A stretch of DNA of 64,000 nt. Source: Struthio camelus. Its lineage: Eukaryota > Chordata > Aves > Struthioniformes > Struthionidae. Of this stretch, positions 62,700 to 64,000 are shown piece after piece (position 1 is the first letter of the stretch; each line of letters begins with the position of its first letter). The DNA lies in contig NW_027182594.1 in NCBI RefSeq assembly GCF_040807025.1, forward strand, positions 62,001 to 126,000, read 5' to 3'. The notes beneath the pieces were generated by a model, which searched no databases, was not told the origin of the DNA, and worked only from the letters and a program-made list of their open reading frames with translations. The translations under genes were made by a program, and so were the position numbers.

Positions 62700-64000
62700 C
62701 CCGAGGGCACGGCGTCCCCTTGGCCCCGGGGGGATGCCACCACCACGTCCCCGGGCTGGGGGAGACGCCACCGCCACGTCCCCGGGCTGAGAGATGTCAC
62801 CCCCGTGTCCCCGGGCTGGGGGGGACGTCACCGCCACGTCCCCGGGGCTGAGAGATGTCACCCCCGTGTCCCCGGGCTGGGGGGGACGTCACCGCCACGT
62901 CCCCGGGGCTGAGAGATGTCACCCCCGTGTCCCCGGGCTGGGGGGGACGTCACCGCCACGTCCCCGGGGCTGAGAGATGTCACCCCCGTGTCCCCGGGCT
63001 GGGGGGGACGTCACCGCCACGTCCCCGGGGCTGAGAGATGTCACCCCCGTGTCCCCGGGCTGGGGGGGACGTCACCGCCACGTCCCTGGGGCTGAGAGAT
63101 GTCACCCCCGTGTCCCCGGGCTGGGGGGGACGTCACCGCCACGTCCCTGGGGCTGAGAGATGTCACCCCCGTGTCCCCGGGCTGGGGGGGACGTCACCGC
63201 CACGTCCCCGGGGCTGAGAGACGTCACCCCCGTGTCCCCGGGCTGGGGGAGACGCCACCGCCACGTCCCTGGGGCTGAGAGATGTCACCCCTGGGTCCCC
63301 GGGCCGGGGGAGACGCCACCGCCACGTCCCTGGGGCTGAGAGATGTCACCCCTGGGTCCCCGGGCTGGGGGAGACGTCACTGTCGTGTCCCTGGGGCTGA
63401 GAGATGTCACCCCTGTGTCCCTGGGCTGGGGGGGACGTCACCCCCGTGTCCCTGGGCTGGGGGAGACGCCACCGCCACGTCCCCGGGCTGGGGGAGACGC
63501 CACCGCCATGTCCCCGGGGCCAAGGGGGACGCCACCGCCACATCCCCAGGCTGAGAGATGTCACCCCTGGGTCCCCGGGCTGGGGGAGACGTCACCGCCA
63601 CATCCCCGGGGCCGGGGGGGACACCACCGCCACATCCCCGGGGCCGAGGGAGACGCCACCGTCGTGTCCCCAGGCTGAGAGATGTCACCCCCGGGTCCCC
63701 GGGCTGGGGGGGACGTCACCGTCGTGTCCCCGGGGCCAGGGGAGACGCCACCGCCACGTCCCCGGGCTGAGAGATGTCACCCCTGGGTCCCCGGGGCCGG
63801 GGGGGACGCCACCGCCACGTCCCCGGGCTGAGAGATGTCACCCCTGGGTCCCCGGGGCCGGGGGGGACGCCACCGCCACGTCCCCGGGGCCGGGGGGGAC
63901 GTCACCGCCACGTCCCCGGGCTGCTGGGAAACGTCACCGCGACATCCCCGGGCTGAGTGATGTCACCCCCACACCCCCAGGCTGAAGGGAGACGTCACCG
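62700..64000. repeat. About 62-bp minisatellite at the window end, RASIP1 intron
   Basis: Units: GCTGAGAGATGTCACCCCCG, TGTCCCCGGGCTGGGGGGGA and CGTCACCGCCACGTCCCCGG. Very regular to about 63240, then reshuffled. Each unit has GACGTCAC and CCACGTCC. It runs off the window. Confidence 0.95.

Overview
The window is extremely GC-rich vertebrate genomic DNA. It holds seven small-exon genes whose introns and spacers are almost entirely tandem minisatellites. Exon-level similarity identifies visinin (a photoreceptor recoverin relative best known from birds), UBE2S, SHISA7, ISOC2, IZUMO1, a myocardin-family gene best read as MAMSTR, and the C-terminal part of RASIP1. GC content, homopolymer G/C runs, compact introns, lack of any recognisable transposon and the presence of visinin point to a bird, most likely a dot-type microchromosome. 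The species is not determined. In human, UBE2S-SHISA7-ISOC2 lie together at 19q13.42 and MAMSTR-RASIP1-IZUMO1 at 19q13.33, so two chr19-type blocks are joined here.

Layout: 1-3.3 kb, visinin exon 1 (minus strand) with a 2.7-kb array in its first intron. 3.4-5.3 kb, array-rich spacer. 5.5-10.1 kb, UBE2S (minus) and its CCAAT-rich CpG promoter. 10.2-14.7 kb, arrays, including a cAMP-response-element-like block, probably partly the SHISA7 3' UTR. 14.7-22.9 kb, SHISA7 (minus, 5 coding exons, a different minisatellite in every intron). 22.9-29.0 kb, eight arrays plus two promoter-like islands. 29.2-40.0 kb, ISOC2 (minus, 6 exons, open reading frame intact). 40.0-41.7 kb, shared upstream region with CCAAT boxes, X-box motifs and CACC/GC-box repeats. 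41.7-48.3 kb, IZUMO1 (plus, 9 coding exons). 48.3-49.5 kb, array between convergent 3' ends. 49.6-54.3 kb, MAMSTR (minus). 54.3-58.2 kb, arrays. 58.2-62.7 kb, RASIP1 3' UTR and last exons (minus). 62.7-64 kb, array that runs off the window.

The genes do not form one pathway: retinal calcium sensing, APC/C ubiquitin chain elongation, GABA-A receptor auxiliary subunit, isochorismatase-fold enzyme, sperm-egg adhesion, muscle MEF2 coactivation and endothelial Rap signalling. What unites them is the sequence environment. A core close to GGCCCAGGCGTCCGGG recurs in at least ten separate arrays in both orientations. Two arrays (SHISA7 intron 4, ISOC2 intron 3) have amplified the host exon's own 3' end together with its splice donor. 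One array (MAMSTR) is translated in frame as a proline-rich hexapeptide repeat. Several host exons show one-base frame conflicts beside G/C homopolymers; these look more like consensus errors than gene death, but the sequence alone cannot settle it.

Almost all long open frames here are by-products of arrays that lack stops, and are not reported as genes.
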